Notes: generated by a model from the sequence alone, not told the origin. 64,000 bases of DNA from Dyella jiangningensis (GCF_003264855.1 NZ_NFZS01000001.1:2294001-2358000); one strand, 5' to 3'; numbered from the stretch's first letter, positions 34,232-42,799 are shown. Program-made: numbers and translations.

Positions 34232-35257
34232 TCAAAGGTGGTCGGCGTCGATCACGGCCTGCGTAAACGCCTGTGGCGCTTCCTGCGGCAGGTTGTGGCC
34301 GATGCCTCCTTCGATCAGGCGAAACTGGTACTTGCCCGTGAACTGCTTGGCGTACGCTTCCGGTGCCGGATGCGGTGCGCCGTTGGCATCGCCTTCCATG
34401 GTGATGGTGGGCACCGAGATCTTCGGGAGTTGCGCCAGGCGAGTTTCGAGTGGGGCGTACCTGGTTTCGCCCTTGGCCAGATCCAGGCGCCAGCGATAGT
34501 TGTGGATGGTGATCGCAACGTGGTCCGGGTTGTCGAACGCCGCGGCGCTGCGCTCAAAGGTGGCGTCGTCGAAGTTCCACTTGGGTGACGCCAGCTGCCA
34601 GATCAGCTTGGCGAAGTCGCGGCGGTTCTTTGCGTAACCTTCCTGGCCGCGATCGGTGGCGAAGTAGAACTGATACCACCACTGATATTCGGCCTTGGGC
34701 GGCAACGGCGCCTTGCCGGCGGCCTGCGTTCCGATCAAGTAGCCGCTGACGCTGACCAGTGCTTTCACGCGCTCCGGCCAAAGTGCCGCGACGATGTCCG
34801 CGGAGCGGGCGCCCCAGTCGAAACCGCCAAACACGGCGCGCTTGATGCGAAGCGCATCCATGAAGTCGATGACGTCCTGCGCGAGCGCGGCAGGCTCGCC
34901 ATTGCGCACCGTATCGGCGGACAGAAAATGCGTATCGCCATAACCGCGCGCGTAGGGCACCAGCACCCGATACCCCTTGGCTGCCAGCGCAGGCGCCACC
35001 TGGTCATAGCTGTGAATGTCATAGGGCCAGCCATGCAGCAGGATGACCACGGGGCCGTCCGCCGGCCCCATTTCCGCATAGGCGACATCGAGCACGCCGG
35101 CGTGGACATGCTTGAGCGGGCCCCAGGCATCAGCTTTGGCCACCGGCGTGCTAGGTGCTGACTGCGCATGGCCCGGCAGGCCAATCTGGGTGACCAGCGC
35201 GGCGGCAAGCGCGATGCGCAGCAAGCCGCGACCCGAGAAGTTCGTTTTCACGTGCAT
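34232..35257 (-). CDS. Exported epoxide-hydrolase-like alpha/beta hydrolase
   Basis: A 341-residue exported hydrolase (signal peptide RIALAAALVTQIGLPGHAQ). It has the HGWP oxyanion motif (VVILLHGWPYDIHSY), the segment RVLVPYARGYGDT, and an Asp nucleophile in VFGGFDWGARSA, as in epoxide hydrolases and haloalkane dehalogenases, rather than Ser. The general base His is in EGGIGHNLPQEAP. It sits between two P460 genes on the same strand, 19 bp upstream of the first. Substrate unknown. Confidence 0.86.
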   Translation of the reverse strand: MHVKTNFSGRGLLRIALAAALVTQIGLPGHAQSAPSTPVAKADAWGPLKHVHAGVLDVAYAEMGPADGPVVILLHGWPYDIHSYDQVAPALAAKGYRVLVPYARGYGDTHFLSADTVRNGEPAALAQDVIDFMDALRIKRAVFGGFDWGARSADIVAALWPERVKALVSVSGYLIGTQAAGKAPLPPKAEYQWWYQFYFATDRGQEGYAKNRRDFAKLIWQLASPKWNFDDATFERSAAAFDNPDHVAITIHNYRWRLDLAKGETRYAPLETRLAQLPKISVPTITMEGDANGAPHPAPEAYAKQFTGKYQFRLIEGGIGHNLPQEAPQAFTQAVIDADHL

Positions 35258-35398
35258 GTGGGCGCTCCGATGAGGAAGTGATTCATGAGGGCAAGGTCGG
35301 GAAAGGCATGGCTGATGGCTGCCGGTGCCGCGAGGTCACATGGTTCGCCTCGAAGTACGGGGCGCAACACGGCGCCACACGATCCGCGACCCGTGCGA

Positions 35399-35959
35399 TT
35401 ACCTTTTGGCGAACTCGGTGAACACGTAGTCACGACCTTTCACGAGGGTGTGGCAGGCGTATCCGCATTTCGCATCGTTGTCCTGCGGCGGATTGCTCGC
35501 CTTGGTGCCAGGCGCGAACGTGCCCGTTGCCACGTCGTGGTCGAATACGGCGTAACCCCAGCCGCCGCTGTCCGCGAACCGCTTGCTGTCCTTCACCATG
35601 AAGTCGACGTCGTGTTGCGTCGCCGGTACGGTCGCCGCCGGGAAGGTTTCCAGCTTCTTGGTGTTCCAGTGGACCTTGGCCATCTTCGAGCCGTCGGGGA
35701 ACGGCTTGCCATTGCCGGGTATGCCGGACTTGAAGGCGTCGATCATGGTGGGATTGGCCATGACCACCGCGAGCAGCCCGCCGTCTTCACTGACGGAAAC
35801 CACCTGCCAGCCCTCGTATCCCCTGAACTCGGAGAATGCGAGGCCTCCCGGCACCTTCAAGGCGTATTTGTCCTGGGTGGCTACGGCGAGGGCGGTGCCA
35901 ACCAGCGTACCGGCCATCAAAAGCGATCCCGCAATCAACAGTTTCATCTTGCGCTTCAT
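35399..35959 (-). CDS. Cytochrome P460 family protein with CX3CH haem motif
   Basis: A 186-residue periplasmic protein with signal peptide (MKLLIAGSLLMAGTLVGTALA) and P460-like blocks EFRGYEGWQVVSVSEDGG, FPDGSKMAKVHWNTKKLETF and MVKDSKRFADSGGWGYAVFD. The haem site reads KCGYACHTLV, that is C-X3-C-H, one residue longer than the C-X2-C-H of its neighbour at 33703. Nucleotides 35455-35475 confirm the extra codon. The protein may attach haem in a non-standard way or need a different lyase. It is followed downstream by an epoxide-hydrolase-like gene. Confidence 0.85.
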   Translation of the reverse strand: MKRKMKLLIAGSLLMAGTLVGTALAVATQDKYALKVPGGLAFSEFRGYEGWQVVSVSEDGGLLAVVMANPTMIDAFKSGIPGNGKPFPDGSKMAKVHWNTKKLETFPAATVPATQHDVDFMVKDSKRFADSGGWGYAVFDHDVATGTFAPGTKASNPPQDNDAKCGYACHTLVKGRDYVFTEFAKR

Positions 35960-36029
35960 GGCTGATCCTGCCTTGTTGAAGTGGATGAGGTGTCAGGCGT
36001 TGCCTGCCGCATCGCGTGCGGCCTGGCGT

Positions 36030-36416
36030 TCAGTGCTTTCGTTCCGGTGGCTCGTTCGGGTCATTGATCACGACGCTTCGGCGTCCGAACAGTCGGGCGT
36101 CGACCGAGTAGCCACCCGGCCCCAGCAGTGCAAGCGCCAGGGCGACGGGAATCGATATCCCCGCGCAGTTCCACGCCGCGCCGCCCGTGCTGATCAGCGC
36201 ATAGATCCCCATCAGCGCGCACAGTGTCGCGAGCACCGGCGTGGCGAAGCCGATGATCATCAGCAAGCAAAGGATTTCCTGTAGCCACGCCATCGCCGGA
36301 AACTCCGCCCGCATCCCCTGGGTCGCCAGGCATAGCGAAAGTGCTGCGGTGAGGCGCAGGCAAACGAGGCCGACACCGGGCAGGCCGACGGGAAACATGG
36401 AGAATATGCGCTGCAT
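36030..36416 (-). CDS. DoxX family membrane protein
   Basis: A 128-residue inner-membrane protein with four hydrophobic segments (LPGVGLVCLRLTAALSLCLA, LQEILCLLMIIGFATPVLAT, ATLCALMGIYALISTGGAAW, SIPVALALALLGPGGYSVDA). The RLTAALSL start and the terminal GPGGYSVDARLFGRR are typical of DoxX proteins (thiosulfate:quinone oxidoreductase subunit-like or SodA-associated redox proteins). It lies first in the run of minus-strand redox genes and is divergent from the sensor kinase gene. Confidence 0.8.
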   Translation of the reverse strand: MQRIFSMFPVGLPGVGLVCLRLTAALSLCLATQGMRAEFPAMAWLQEILCLLMIIGFATPVLATLCALMGIYALISTGGAAWNCAGISIPVALALALLGPGGYSVDARLFGRRSVVINDPNEPPERKH

Positions 36417-36543
36417 GACAACAGCCTAGGCGGCTTCTCTCGAAGCATCTTCCCCACTTGGAGGAAAGCCGAGATCACCCTTTCGGGTCATGGCGTGAGG
36501 CCGCAACGCAGGCAGATAGTCCGCAAGGACTTGCAATCGTGAC

Positions 36544-36558
36544 ATCTTCGGCGAAGAT
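36544..36558. promoter_or_regulatory. Palindrome just before the sensor kinase ATG
   Basis: ATCTTCG-G-CGAAGAT, a 7-bp perfect inverted repeat with a one-base centre, ends 7 bp before the ATG at 36566. It could be an operator in the divergent doxX/kinase region or an RNA hairpin covering the ribosome site. No clear Shine-Dalgarno is visible. Confidence 0.35.
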
Positions 36559-36565
36559 CGCCGCC

Positions 36566-39500
36566 ATGTTTGCCTATTCAGTGAAAAAAGGTGTGGCGCA
36601 CCGATTTGAAAGAAGGCTCGGCTGGCGCCGCCACGTCTCTCGCTGGCTTGGGCGCGGGGTCGTGCTGTTTCTGGCGTTGATGCCTGGGGCCAGCGAGCTC
36701 GCTCGCGCCGTCGACGCCAGTCGCCTGCTGTCGCAATACGGACACACGGCGTGGCGGCTGCAGGATGGGCAGCTTCCCGCACCTGCCTTTCCCATGGCCC
36801 AGACGGCCGACGGGTACGTGTGGATCGGTACCCAGGCGGGCGTCGTTCGATACGACGGCGCGCGTTTCGTGCCGCTCGATACCCTGACAAAGAGCCGTCT
36901 GGTCAATCCCTTTGTCATTGCGCTGCTCGGCGCCAGGGATGGCAGCTTGTGGATCGGCACGCCGGGCGGCCTGAGCCGATGGAAAGACGGCAAGCTGACG
37001 GATTACGCGGGAATCGAAGGCACCGTGTCTGCGTTGGCCGAAGACGAGCGCGGGAAGATCTGGTTGCTGGCGGCAAACCAGCACCTCAAGCCGCTGTGTG
37101 AGGTTTCGGGGAATGGCGTGTCGTGCCATGGCAAGGAGGACGGCCTGGACGTCACGGATGCGTGTTGCGACCGGATGGTCACCGACGGCCGCGGCACGTT
37201 CTGGATGGGCTCGGACATATCGCTGGTGCGATGGCGCGAACACACGCCATCCAAGTCGTTTCCCATCGATGCAAAGATCAAGGCGGGCACGCCCGGGATG
37301 CTCGTCCTCGCGCGCGAGCCCGGCAACGAGATATGGGCGGGGCTGCCCATCACCGGCTCGGGTCTTGGCCTCCAGCGCCTGGAGGGCGATCAATGGCGTT
37401 CCTTCCGCGTGCCGGATATGGAAGGAAGTTCCATCGCTGTCCAGGCCCTGTTCCGCGATCGCGAGGGCGCGCTATGGATAGGAACCATCGATCACGGCAT
37501 CTACCGTATCGTGTCGGGCCGAGTGGAACACTTTGGCAGTAAAGACGGCCTTACCAGCGACGGTATCTATTCCTTCTTCGAAGACGGGGAAGGGAACATG
37601 TGGGTGACGACGTCGGCGGGTATCGACCAATTCCGCGACTTCAAGGCGTGGAGCTACACCACCCGGGAGGGCTTGGCCGTCGATGAAGTGGACGCCGTGC
37701 TCGCCGACAGGGAAGGGAGGGTCTGGGCGGGCACCGCCAACAGCCTGGATGTCCTCGATCATGGCCAGTTCCATTCGCTCCGCGCCGGCAAGGAACTGCC
37801 AGGCACTCAGGTCACGTCGCTGTTCGAAGACAAGGCAGGGCGCCTTTGGGTGGGCCTTGACGAGAGCCTCTGGATCTATGCGGACGGCAAGTTTTCAGCT
37901 GTTCTCGACCGGGGCGACAAACCCCTGCGCGGGATGGTATTTGCGCTGGCGCAAGATGCGCGCGGCGCCCTATGGGCGACGCTGCGTGGTCATCCGTCCC
38001 GGCTCGTGCGGATTGTGGGCGACAAGGTCGTCGATGAATTCGCCACCCCAAAGTATCTGTCAGTGCGATCCCTGGCGTCGGACCGCGCCGGCGCCGTATG
38101 GCTTGGGCTTCAGAACGGCGACCTGGCTCGACCGAACGGAGAGCGGATATCGACGCAGTTGAATACGCCAATCATCGACCTCGCCATCACGGGAGACGGC
38201 CTTGTGCTTGGGGCGACGAGCAAGGGTCTGGTTGCCTTCAAGAACGGGGCGCCTCGCGTCCTTTCCGTCAAGGACGGACTTCCGTGTGACTCGGTGAATG
38301 GCGTGATCGATGATGAGGACGGCGCGCTGTGGCTCTTTACCGGTTGCGGACTGGTCAAGCTCGCGCTTGCGGATGTCGAGAACGCGGTTCGCGATCCGGC
38401 GCACGGGGTCGAGGCCGGCGTTCTGGATATGTTGGACGGCGTGCGCCCCGGCCGCGCGCCGTTCCAGAAAAAGATCGCGCGTGCCCCGGACGGCACGTTG
38501 TGGTTCGCCAATGGCGTCGATCTTCAGGCATTGGATCCGCGCAAGGGCCTGGCCGGCGGCCGCGCGCTGCCTGTCCACATCGAAAGCTTGACGGCGGACC
38601 GCAAGGCCTATGGGCTCACTGGCGAGCTCGCCTTGCCGGCATTGACCCGAGACATCCAACTTGACTACACGGCGATCGGCCTTGCCGTCCCTCAACACGT
38701 TCGCTTCCGCTACCGTCTCGATGGCCATGATGAGGACTGGGTGGATGCGGGGCAGCGTCGCCAGGCCTTCTACACGGACCTGCCGCCTGGTGCATATGGC
38801 TTTCACGTCGCCGCGGACAGTGGCGACAACACGTGGAAAGAAACGGCGACATTGAATTTCACCGTACGCCCCGCGTTCTATCAGACCAACGGGTTCATGT
38901 TCCTTGTCGTCGCCGCAGCCGCATTGGTGCTGTGGCTGCTTTTCGCGTTGCGCGTGACCCACGTCAAGGCTCAACTGCGCACCATCTTCGAGGAAAGGCA
39001 CGCCGAACGTGAGCGCATTGCGCGCGAACTGCACGACACGCTCTTGCAGGCCGTGCAGGGCTTGATGCTTCGCTTTCAGTTCGCCATGGAGCGTATACCG
39101 CCCTCGGAACCCGCTCGTGAACTCATGGAAAAAGCCCTGGACCACGCGGACGAAGTCATTATCGAAGGCCGGGATCGCGTGGCGAATTTGCGAGCGATGG
39201 AGCAGGGAACCCATCTGGAGAGTGCGCTTCGCCAGATGGGGGAGGCGATGGCTCACGACGGGCGCGTTGTCTTCAGGCTCACGGTGGAGGGCCTGCCACG
39301 ACCGCTCCATCCCGCCGTCGGCGATGAAGTACTGCAGATTGCACGCGAGTCCATGGCGAATGCGTTTCGCCATGCGCAACCCGGCCGTATCGACGTCAGC
39401 GTCGCTTACGAGCGAAAGCGGCTGACGCTCAGCGTCGTTGACGATGGCGCCGGCTTCGACGTGGATGCGGTCGCCAAAGAAGAGTCGGCGGGACACTGGG

Positions 39501-39715
39501 GTTTGAAAGGCATGCACGAACGCGCCGCAAGCCTGCGAGCGCGATTGACGCTCTCGAGCCGACCAGGCGCCGGCACGGCCGTTGAGTTGTCGGTGCCGGC
39601 TTCCATCGCATTTCGTCGCCCCAAAAGCGGATGGCGCCGTTTCATGGCAGTTCTCCGTATGATGTTCGCCAGCCGCGGCTCGAAGGTAAGGGCGTGGGAT
39701 CATGAAGATGCATGA
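36566..39715 (+). CDS. Propeller-type sensor histidine kinase (reg_prop, Y_Y_Y, HisKA_3)
   Basis: A 1,049-residue membrane sensor. After an N-terminal membrane anchor (WLGRGVVLFLALMPGASELA) come about 14 ligand-sensing propeller repeats (for example DGYVWIGTQAGVVRYDGARF, DGSLWIGTPGGLSRWKDGKL), then a Y_Y_Y domain (about 700-780), a membrane segment (FLVVAAAALVLWLLFALRV), HisKA_3 with the phospho-accepting His in ERIARELHDTLLQAVQG, and a HATPase ending WGLKGMHERAASLRARL. There is no receiver domain. It overlaps the response regulator gene by 14 bp. The signal is unknown. A TTG start at 36458 would extend it, but without signal-like sequence. Confidence 0.9.
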   Translation: MFAYSVKKGVAHRFERRLGWRRHVSRWLGRGVVLFLALMPGASELARAVDASRLLSQYGHTAWRLQDGQLPAPAFPMAQTADGYVWIGTQAGVVRYDGARFVPLDTLTKSRLVNPFVIALLGARDGSLWIGTPGGLSRWKDGKLTDYAGIEGTVSALAEDERGKIWLLAANQHLKPLCEVSGNGVSCHGKEDGLDVTDACCDRMVTDGRGTFWMGSDISLVRWREHTPSKSFPIDAKIKAGTPGMLVLAREPGNEIWAGLPITGSGLGLQRLEGDQWRSFRVPDMEGSSIAVQALFRDREGALWIGTIDHGIYRIVSGRVEHFGSKDGLTSDGIYSFFEDGEGNMWVTTSAGIDQFRDFKAWSYTTREGLAVDEVDAVLADREGRVWAGTANSLDVLDHGQFHSLRAGKELPGTQVTSLFEDKAGRLWVGLDESLWIYADGKFSAVLDRGDKPLRGMVFALAQDARGALWATLRGHPSRLVRIVGDKVVDEFATPKYLSVRSLASDRAGAVWLGLQNGDLARPNGERISTQLNTPIIDLAITGDGLVLGATSKGLVAFKNGAPRVLSVKDGLPCDSVNGVIDDEDGALWLFTGCGLVKLALADVENAVRDPAHGVEAGVLDMLDGVRPGRAPFQKKIARAPDGTLWFANGVDLQALDPRKGLAGGRALPVHIESLTADRKAYGLTGELALPALTRDIQLDYTAIGLAVPQHVRFRYRLDGHDEDWVDAGQRRQAFYTDLPPGAYGFHVAADSGDNTWKETATLNFTVRPAFYQTNGFMFLVVAAAALVLWLLFALRVTHVKAQLRTIFEERHAERERIARELHDTLLQAVQGLMLRFQFAMERIPPSEPARELMEKALDHADEVIIEGRDRVANLRAMEQGTHLESALRQMGEAMAHDGRVVFRLTVEGLPRPLHPAVGDEVLQIARESMANAFRHAQPGRIDVSVAYERKRLTLSVVDDGAGFDVDAVAKEESAGHWGLKGMHERAASLRARLTLSSRPGAGTAVELSVPASIAFRRPKSGWRRFMAVLRMMFASRGSKVRAWDHEDA

Positions 39716-40358
39716 GACGCCGATGGCAGCCAGCGAACCCGAGATCATTACCGTGCTTGTCGTCGACGATCACCCATTGCTGCGGGATGGTGTCGCATAC
39801 GCGCTTTCCGGCGAGCCCGACATGCGCATCGTGGCGAATGCCACAGACGGCCGGTCGGCCATTGAAGCTTTCCGCGAGCATCGGCCCGATGTGACTTTGA
39901 TGGATCTGCAGCTGCCCGACATGAGCGGTGTCGACGCGATGTGCGCCATACGGGCGGAGTTTCCGGAAGCCCGCGTTCTGGTTCTGACGACGTACCGAGG
40001 CGACGCCCAGGTCACCAACGCGATGCGAAGGGGCGCCAGCGGTTTCCTGCTCAAGGCATCGCTCCGGAAAGAACTGCGCGATGCGATCCGCGCCGTGTAT
40101 GCCGGACGCCGCGTACTTTCGCCCGAAGCGGCATCCGACGTGGCGGCACATATCGGTGGCGACATGCTTTCCCAGCGCGAGCTGGAAGTCCTGCGCGCAG
40201 TTGCCCTGGGTTACGGCAACAAGAGAATCGCCACCGAACTCAACGTCAGCGCCGACACCGTCAAAGCCCACCTGAAAAGCATCTTCTCGAAGCTGGACGC
40301 CAACGACCGCACTCACGCCGTAGTGACGGCAGTGAAGCGCGGCATTATCGAGATCTGA
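39702..40358 (+). CDS. LuxR/NarL-type response regulator
   Basis: A 218-residue regulator: receiver domain VLVVDDHPLLRDGVAYALSG with phospho-Asp in DVTLMDLQLPDMSG and Lys in GFLLKASLRKELRD; LuxR-type helix-turn-helix LSQRELEVLRAVALGYGNKR, IATELNVSADTVKAHLKSIF. It overlaps the kinase gene, its likely partner. Target genes cannot be told from sequence; the divergent doxX-P460-hydrolase run is the nearest candidate. The stop is 13 bp before the dif site. Confidence 0.92.
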   Translation: MKMHETPMAASEPEIITVLVVDDHPLLRDGVAYALSGEPDMRIVANATDGRSAIEAFREHRPDVTLMDLQLPDMSGVDAMCAIRAEFPEARVLVLTTYRGDAQVTNAMRRGASGFLLKASLRKELRDAIRAVYAGRRVLSPEAASDVAAHIGGDMLSQRELEVLRAVALGYGNKRIATELNVSADTVKAHLKSIFSKLDANDRTHAVVTAVKRGIIEI

Positions 40359-40371
40359 TGGGTGTTTCATA

Positions 40372-40399
40372 ATTTTACATAATATACATTATGCGAAAT
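40372..40399. other. dif: dif site / left prophage junction
   Basis: 28 bp made of ATTTTACATAA, TATACA, TTATGCGAAAT. Read on the other strand this is the canonical gammaproteobacterial dif: XerC arm ATTTCGCATAA, centre, XerD arm TTATGTAAAAT. Both arms are good, so this copy should still serve chromosome dimer resolution. It marks the replication terminus and the left end of the prophage. Confidence 0.9.
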
Positions 40400-40445
40400 T
40401 CTGGATGGTCCTGCGCCGACGCATCCGCCTTGGCACAGCCCTAGC

Positions 40446-40958
40446 ATGGCTGCTTTCTTTGACGCATGGAAAGCGCCAGTGCCACGCAGCCGCTCTCGCC
40501 TAAATTGGCTCTACGACAACGACTTACAGCAGTTCACCACACCTTCGGGGCGCGTGGTGACGCTGCGCGAAATTGCGCAACTTCTACAGGATCACGTCAG
40601 CTGCCACTTCGATTTCAGCGGCCCTTGGTCCGGCTGGCGAATGCGTGGCCACGTCCTCATCGCACCTGGTGGTACGTACCGCGGCTCCAACATCACCGCA
40701 TCGAACGCGCTTGGCTATCGCCGCTGGTTGGCGAGTTTTGAGGGTCAGCAGGCCCAACTACCTCTGGACACTCCCCAGCATACGCCGCGCCCGACGAGTC
40801 CCGCCGATACAGCCTCCCATGGATGCACTCCACCTGTGGAAATTCCCGTGACGCCACAAACGGCGCCCGAGCCATCGCCGGAGACGGCATACGCTCCACG
40901 ACGGCGCGCGGAGGTGATTGTGCTGGCTGATCGCCGGCGTGAGCGTGCTCAAGGATGA
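40446..40958 (+). CDS. Prophage hypothetical protein, 170 residues
   Basis: Not firmly recognised. The N-terminal 90 residues look folded and are Trp-rich (LNWLYDNDLQQFTTPSGRVV, FDFSGPWSGWRMRGHVLIAP), resembling small phage proteins of the DUF3653 kind; the remainder is Pro/Thr-rich low complexity. It begins 46 bp inside the dif site, on the strand opposite to the structural genes. In the circular phage genome it would lie directly downstream of the repressor gene at 46965. The C-terminal part overlaps a minus-strand gene (40693-41031), and one of the two may not be real. Confidence 0.5.
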   Translation: MAAFFDAWKAPVPRSRSRLNWLYDNDLQQFTTPSGRVVTLREIAQLLQDHVSCHFDFSGPWSGWRMRGHVLIAPGGTYRGSNITASNALGYRRWLASFEGQQAQLPLDTPQHTPRPTSPADTASHGCTPPVEIPVTPQTAPEPSPETAYAPRRRAEVIVLADRRRERAQG

Positions 40959-41031
40959 TCCGGTAAAGCGGGATCGACGCCGCAAACAACAGCGCGGCGA
41001 GCACGTAGTACCCAGCATCTTGCCTAGTCAT
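40693..41031 (-). CDS. Prophage small membrane-anchored protein, 112 residues
   Basis: An N-terminal membrane segment (AGYYVLAALLFAASIPLYRI) is followed by a soluble part with two Cys in VECIHGRLYRRD and GECPEV. That pattern is common in small proteins near Zot genes of Xanthomonas filamentous phages. It is the last gene of the phage minus-strand block. It overlaps the C-terminal half of the opposite-strand gene at 40446-40958. Confidence 0.5.
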   Translation of the reverse strand: MTRQDAGYYVLAALLFAASIPLYRIILEHAHAGDQPAQSPPRAVVERMPSPAMARAPFVASREFPQVECIHGRLYRRDSSGAAYAGECPEVVGPADPQNSPTSGDSQARSMR

Positions 41032-41138
41032 GGCTTCCTCCCTGTGGGTGGAAGCCTACCAAAAACAGGTTTGGCGGGAAGGGGTTTCCTCGATCGGTGA
41101 TCATTCGCAAGCCTTGCGCAGCAACGGTTTCAGCCGGG
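41032..41138. other. Prophage intergenic region, possible replication origin
   Basis: About 107 bp non-coding between two phage genes, next to a perfect hairpin at 41161-41179. Filamentous phages keep the rolling-circle origin and packaging hairpin in an intergenic region after gene I, so this is the best candidate. No nick-site motif was recognised. Confidence 0.3.
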
Positions 41139-41324
41139 TCATTCGCCCGAAAGCGTATCCGTAGGGGTTACACCCCTACACCCCTCAGGCCGCCCCCTTT
41201 GAGAACGTGCCGCGAATGACTTCCACGCATGCGTGATAGCTACAACACCAGCTATAGCGCCACACACTGCGGCCACAGCCTCAGGGATCAAGCCTAGATC
41301 AGCAAGCAACGCAACAATCGGCAT
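41139..41324 (-). CDS. Prophage small membrane protein, 61 residues
   Basis: A single long hydrophobic stretch (LIPEAVAAVCGAIAGVVAIT) and a basic tail. Its ATG overlaps the Zot stop (TGATG), so it would be translated by coupling. The 3' part contains a perfect 8-bp hairpin (41161-41179), which may be a DNA or RNA signal. Function unknown. Confidence 0.5.
   Translation of the reverse strand: MPIVALLADLGLIPEAVAAVCGAIAGVVAITHAWKSFAARSQRGRPEGCRGVTPTDTLSGE
41161..41179. repeat. Perfect hairpin in prophage
   Basis: GTAGGGGT-TAC-ACCCCTAC, an 8-bp stem with a 3-nt loop. On single-stranded phage DNA it would fold stably; a packaging or origin signal is possible. Confidence 0.45.
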
Positions 41325-42487
41325 CAGTTCATCCCCGTGGCAATTTGATGTTGAGGCGGGCTGTAGGCCTGCGGAATGGTGTCTTTCGGCCAGTAGCCGC
41401 CTCCAGCACCATCCGCCGCCACCACGGCCGCGCCCTGCTCTTTCCCCTTGCTCGGCTCGCGCTCACGCTCGTTCGGCCTTACGGCACGCTCCAGTGGCTT
41501 ACGGAAGGGGTTGTACACGCCATCGCGAGCAATGGCACGACACACGCCGGCGTTGACCTCGTATTTCGTACCTTGCTCCGTGTGGCACGTGCAGCGGCCA
41601 TCATCCACTGCGATGCAGAACAGATCGGGAACGCCCTGCACCTGGAGTTGATCATAGGCCGGCGCGGTCCATGGTTGCCCAGGCACGCGCGGCTTCAGCC
41701 ACGCCACAAAATCGCGACGGCGAAGCCCGTCGTCAGCGTCTTTCACCTCACCCGATGGCGCGGCCGTATCGCCATGCACAACGTTGCTCGCCGACGCAGG
41801 CGCACCGTCAGGATGGCCCATGGTCGCGAAGGAATGCTTCGCGTACCACGCGGCGCCACCAATCAACGGCAACAGCACAAACGGCGCGAAGAAATACCAC
41901 GGCAGCTTCTTTTTGACCGTATGCATGGTCGCGCTGGTGTAAAGCCCGAACACGTCTTTCGGATAGCGCCACGACGGAGCCGTCAGCGGACTGGTGTCCT
42001 TTGCGCAGTTCGATTCGTAGCGATCCCATGTCTTCAAAATCGCGACGTTGAACCCGAACTTGCGCCGCACGTGAATGTGCGGATCCAGCAGACCCTTGAC
42101 AAAACTATCTAGCTGGTCGTGCTTCTGACACACCAGCAGAATGTCATAGCCATGGTGGCGATGCCTCGCCAACGCATCCACGTGCGGCGGCACCTTCGAC
42201 CCATTCGCCCGCGCGGGCATGTAGTCGTAGCACTCATCCAGCAGGATCACCGAGCCATGCGGCAACAGCTGCCACTTCGGCATCACGCGACCCTGATCGT
42301 CCCTATCCGCTGTATCGAACTCGCGGAAGTCATGCGGAAGCGGCTTAAAACCGGTCTTTTCGTAATCCAACCCCTTGAAGCCGGATGCATAGACCTCGCG
42401 ACCTTCCTTGACGTACTGAAGGCCGCGCCAGATCGCGTAGAGGCTCTTGCCGTGCCCAGGCTGGCCGGTAACCAGCGTGATCGCCAT
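41324..42487 (-). CDS. zot: Zot/pI family phage assembly protein
   Basis: A 387-residue inner-membrane ATPase that drives phage extrusion. Walker A VTGQPGHGKSLYAI, Walker B HGSVILLDECYDY, a membrane segment (LPWYFFAPFVLLPLIGGAAW, about 205-225), and a periplasmic C-terminal part with a Cys cluster (FCIAVDDGRCTCHTEQGTKY). These are the features of Zot-domain proteins of filamentous phages. The ATG overlaps the DUF2523 stop (TAATG). Key ATPase residues are intact. Confidence 0.93.
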   Translation of the reverse strand: MAITLVTGQPGHGKSLYAIWRGLQYVKEGREVYASGFKGLDYEKTGFKPLPHDFREFDTADRDDQGRVMPKWQLLPHGSVILLDECYDYMPARANGSKVPPHVDALARHRHHGYDILLVCQKHDQLDSFVKGLLDPHIHVRRKFGFNVAILKTWDRYESNCAKDTSPLTAPSWRYPKDVFGLYTSATMHTVKKKLPWYFFAPFVLLPLIGGAAWYAKHSFATMGHPDGAPASASNVVHGDTAAPSGEVKDADDGLRRRDFVAWLKPRVPGQPWTAPAYDQLQVQGVPDLFCIAVDDGRCTCHTEQGTKYEVNAGVCRAIARDGVYNPFRKPLERAVRPNEREREPSKGKEQGAAVVAADGAGGGYWPKDTIPQAYSPPQHQIATGMN

Positions 42488-42798
42488 TACGTGCCCACCT
42501 TGCCGACCATCAGGTTAGACGCAAGCTTGGTCGCCACGGCCGAGATGATGAGGCACATGAACACGTCGAATTTCGTGTAGGTGATGAGGTTGTATACCTC
42601 CGTGCTCAGCCCCGACGCGTACTGCAACAACAGGCCTTTCACTTCGGGCATCACGTACTTGTAGGTAACGAACGCCAGCCCAAGCGTGCCGAAAATCTTG
42701 CCGATGATGCCGCCCGATTTAAGCAGCATCGTGCTAATGAAAATGCCGGTCAGCATTTTCAAGTGCGTCCACAGCCATGCCTTCAAGCCATCGAACAT
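42487..42798 (-). CDS. DUF2523 family phage membrane protein (pVI-like)
   Basis: A 103-residue hydrophobic protein (MFDGLKAWLWTHLKMLTGIF, IIGKIFGTLGLAFVTYKYVM, FDVFMCLIISAVATKLASNL) of the DUF2523 family, which sits between gIII and gI in Xanthomonas-type filamentous phages and is taken as the pVI-like end protein of the virion. Starts 1 nt after the pIII-like stop and overlaps the Zot ATG. Confidence 0.85.
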   Translation of the reverse strand: MFDGLKAWLWTHLKMLTGIFISTMLLKSGGIIGKIFGTLGLAFVTYKYVMPEVKGLLLQYASGLSTEVYNLITYTKFDVFMCLIISAVATKLASNLMVGKVGT

Positions 42799-42799
42799 G

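Noticed and set aside
36458-36565. Upstream extension of the sensor kinase from a TTG codon
   Set aside because: The extra 36 residues look random; the ATG at 36566 is followed by a basic N-terminus and a membrane anchor.
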